A DNA stretch of 5,667 nucleotides. Origin: Betaproteobacteria bacterium (GTDB lineage: Bacteria; Pseudomonadota; Gammaproteobacteria; Burkholderiales; SG8-39). The notes under the pieces were generated by a model. It was not told the DNA's origin, did no database searches, and saw only the letters and a program-made list of their open reading frames with translations. The first letter of the stretch is position 1. Each line of letters opens with the position of its first letter. The stretch covers positions 1-5,667 of the forward strand of contig JAAOZY010000296.1 of assembly GCA_012274205.1 (NCBI GenBank), read 5' to 3'. The position numbers were made by a program, and so were the translations under genes. Of the stretch, positions 5,139-5,667 are shown piece after piece.

Positions 5139-5667
5139 TCAGGTCTCGTCATCGCCGGGCTCGACCGCGCGGGCATAACAGCGCGAAAAACTGCTCTGCG
5201 CCGGGAACAGGACGTCGCCGCCGTCTGGCCCGCTGGCCTGGGGTCTGCCGCCGGAGCTATCCCAATTGCGTCCGGCGGCGATCGCTTTCGCCAGCGCCGC
5301 AACCTTGGTCCGGTCCGTGGCCAATTCCAGGCCCGCCGGGCCGACGATATGAATGCCTTTTTCCGTCACGATGAAGTCCATGGGAATGTCGTGCGGCTGC
5401 GGCTGGATCGAGGGCATTCTGGACAGTTCGAACGCGACGCCGATCTTGAGCGGCTGCGCTGCCAGCGCGGCGAGCGTGCGGTCGAAGTAGCCGCCGCCGT
5501 ATCCCAGCCGGTAACCGCCCAGATCGAAACCAATCGGCGGGATGAGCAGCGCTTGCGGCGTGACAATGTCGGTGCCTACGGGCACCGGCAGGTCGAACAC
5601 GCCCTTGCTCGTGCCGACGCCCGGCCACCATTCGCGGAATTGTAGCTGCGCGCCTTTCTGGATCAAA
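5139..5667 (-). CDS. 5-formyltetrahydrofolate cyclo-ligase, 5'-truncated
   Basis: This enzyme (MTHFS, E. coli YgfA/FAU type) converts 5-formyl-THF to 5,10-methenyl-THF using ATP in cytosolic one-carbon metabolism. The gene runs off the right edge; 176 codons of the C-terminal part are visible. The edge codon is TTG, read internally as Leu, not a start. Recognisable are REWWPG and KGVFDLPVPVGT (about residues 12-32), the PPIGFD segment (43-48), the family signature GYRLGYGGGYFDR (51-63) for nucleotide/substrate binding, and HDIPMDFIVTEKGI (92-105), where family members usually end. Here the frame continues for some 70 more residues with a Gly/Pro-rich tail ending AVEPGDDET, a clade-specific extension or a neutral readthrough product. 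The ATP-binding N-terminal part is outside. In E. coli the 6S RNA gene lies just upstream of this gene; that region is not in the window. Confidence 0.93.
   Translation of the reverse strand, partial: LIQKGAQLQFREWWPGVGTSKGVFDLPVPVGTDIVTPQALLIPPIGFDLGGYRLGYGGGYFDRTLAALAAQPLKIGVAFELSRMPSIQPQPHDIPMDFIVTEKGIHIVGPAGLELATDRTKVAALAKAIAAGRNWDSSGGRPQASGPDGGDVLFPAQSSFSRCYARAVEPGDDET

Noticed and set aside
4806..5645. Open frame of 279 codons on the + strand opposite the cyclo-ligase gene
   Set aside because: It is antisense to the cyclo-ligase signature motif and spans the regulated intergenic region. No family similarity was seen.

Overview
The window is GC-rich (roughly 65% by eye), densely coding, and most consistent with a betaproteobacterial chromosome (Rhodocyclales/Nitrosomonadales/Burkholderiales-like). 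The evidence is the protein character: a UvrB close to the E. coli type, an NsrR with the long C-x7-C-x5-C spacing, a proteobacterial Yip1-family membrane protein and a DUF2889 protein. The genus cannot be named from this sequence. No tRNA, rRNA, CRISPR array, insertion sequence or phage gene was seen.

Layout. The left part is on the + strand: the 3' three quarters of uvrB (excision repair helicase, open at the left edge), then a DUF2889 protein of unknown function. These converge, with 7 bases between stop codons, on a block that runs entirely on the - strand. Read right to left, that block holds: the 3' part of a 5-formyltetrahydrofolate cyclo-ligase gene (open at the right edge); an intergenic region of about 200 bases with a strong sigma70-type promoter and an operator-like inverted repeat; a five-helix Yip1-family membrane protein; a MarR-family regulator; a second intergenic region of about 190 bases carrying the nsrR promoter; and the tight cluster nsrR - hemerythrin-like gene - ygbA-like gene.

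How the genes work together. The most coherent unit is nsrR-hemerythrin-ygbA. NsrR is the [Fe-S] nitric-oxide sensor repressor of the Rrf2 family. Di-iron hemerythrin-like proteins and YgbA ('nitrous oxide-stimulated promoter' family) are recurrent members of NsrR regulons. Here all three appear to be transcribed from one promoter whose -10 box and start site are overlapped by a good match to the known NsrR binding motif, so the operon is probably autoregulated and induced by NO. The second unit, Yip1 protein plus MarR regulator, is probably transcribed from a promoter with a 25-bp inverted repeat lying between and over its -35 and -10 boxes. The neighbouring MarR protein is the obvious candidate ligand of that operator. 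uvrB and the cyclo-ligase are housekeeping genes with no evident link to either unit.
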